From positions 1 to 25,126 of the forward strand of contig JADGIF010000060.1 in NCBI GenBank assembly GCA_018985225.1: a stretch of 25,126 nt of DNA. The letters are read 5' to 3'. The notes under the pieces were generated by a model. That model was not told where the DNA came from. It made no database searches and worked only from the letters and a program-made list of their open reading frames with translations. The DNA comes from Amoeboradix gromovi (Eukaryota > Sanchytriomycota > Sanchytriomycetes > Sanchytriales > Sanchytriaceae). Position numbers and translations under genes: made by a program. This document shows, piece by piece, positions 24,999 to 25,126 of this stretch. Each line of letters opens with the position of its first letter. The stretch's first letter is position 1.

Positions 24999-25126
24999 AT
25001 GCTTTTACAAGAACGGCGCGAACTTGAATTAAGAGTGGAACAACTGTCTCTACAATTTGACGATTTGTGGCTTTCTGATGAAAATGATGAACAAATCAGT
25101 TACTTATTTTTCATTTGGTCAGATAC
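24999..25126 (+). CDS. N-terminus of an unknown protein, cut by the window end
   Basis: The ATG at 24999 opens 42 codons to the edge (MLLQERRELELRVEQLSLQF and on to LFFIWSD). The sequence is charged and helical, coiled-coil-like. Two upstream ATGs are followed at once by stops. There is too little to identify. Confidence 0.35.
   Translation, partial: MLLQERRELELRVEQLSLQFDDLWLSDENDEQISYLFFIWSD

Noticed and set aside
1-25126. tRNA, rRNA or CRISPR loci
   Set aside because: No B-box-like GGTTCGAA with a matching acceptor stem, no rRNA-like stretch, and no regularly spaced repeats were seen by eye; the dispersed motifs are MITE ends. A tRNA scan would be needed to exclude weak cases.

Overview
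The window reads as nuclear DNA of an AT-rich eukaryotic microbe, most likely an early-diverging fungus. An RTA1-family membrane protein and a chitin-deacetylase-like secreted protein are the fungal signals. The CysRS has the eukaryotic C-terminal extension, the ABC half-transporter is of the HMT1/ABCB6/ATM1 kind, and a nuclear-basket (TPR/Mlp) homologue is present. Two genes are each interrupted by a 19-nt intron with matching internal sequence, and several stop codons sit inside a TAAATAAA-like string, so gene structure looks very compact. I cannot name the species or phylum from the sequence alone.

Layout. 1-2020: gene-poor, with a scrap of a ubiquitin protease, a MITE-like element and a broken arrestin-domain gene. 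2021-2669: a 649-bp MITE. 3140-13086: the conserved core, holding the ABC transporter (minus, one intron), an IS607-type recombinase relic (minus), a chitin-deacetylase-like gene whose catalytic residues are all replaced (plus), a TPR/Mlp-like coiled-coil gene (minus), a poorly resolved stretch, and cysteinyl-tRNA synthetase (minus, one intron). 13136-13541: a second, inverted copy of the MITE. 14006-15982: a bacterial-defence-like reverse transcriptase fused to a ubiquitin-like domain (minus). 16397-18687: a broken DDE-type transposase ending in a homeodomain. 18734-21069: repeats, a 90-aa one-TM ORF and broken ORFs. 21057-21431: a Cys-rich ORF cut by a repeat end. 21845-22690: RTA1-like seven-TM protein (minus). 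23091-23320: a third partial MITE. 23477-24727: a 416-aa orphan gene (minus) whose start lies in a repeated leader. 24999-25126: the start of a gene that leaves the window.

The genes do not form one pathway. Housekeeping genes (CysRS, ABC transporter, TPR/Mlp, RTA1) are separated by accessory DNA that shares a family of terminal motifs (GGGACACCAAATATAAAAAC and relatives). These motifs bound MITEs, but some also lie just 5' of start codons.

The best candidate for an undescribed system is the single-ORF protein at 14006-15982: a group-II/DRT-style reverse transcriptase with an altered active-site box, a helical region, a clear ubiquitin-fold domain and an unrecognised C-terminal domain.
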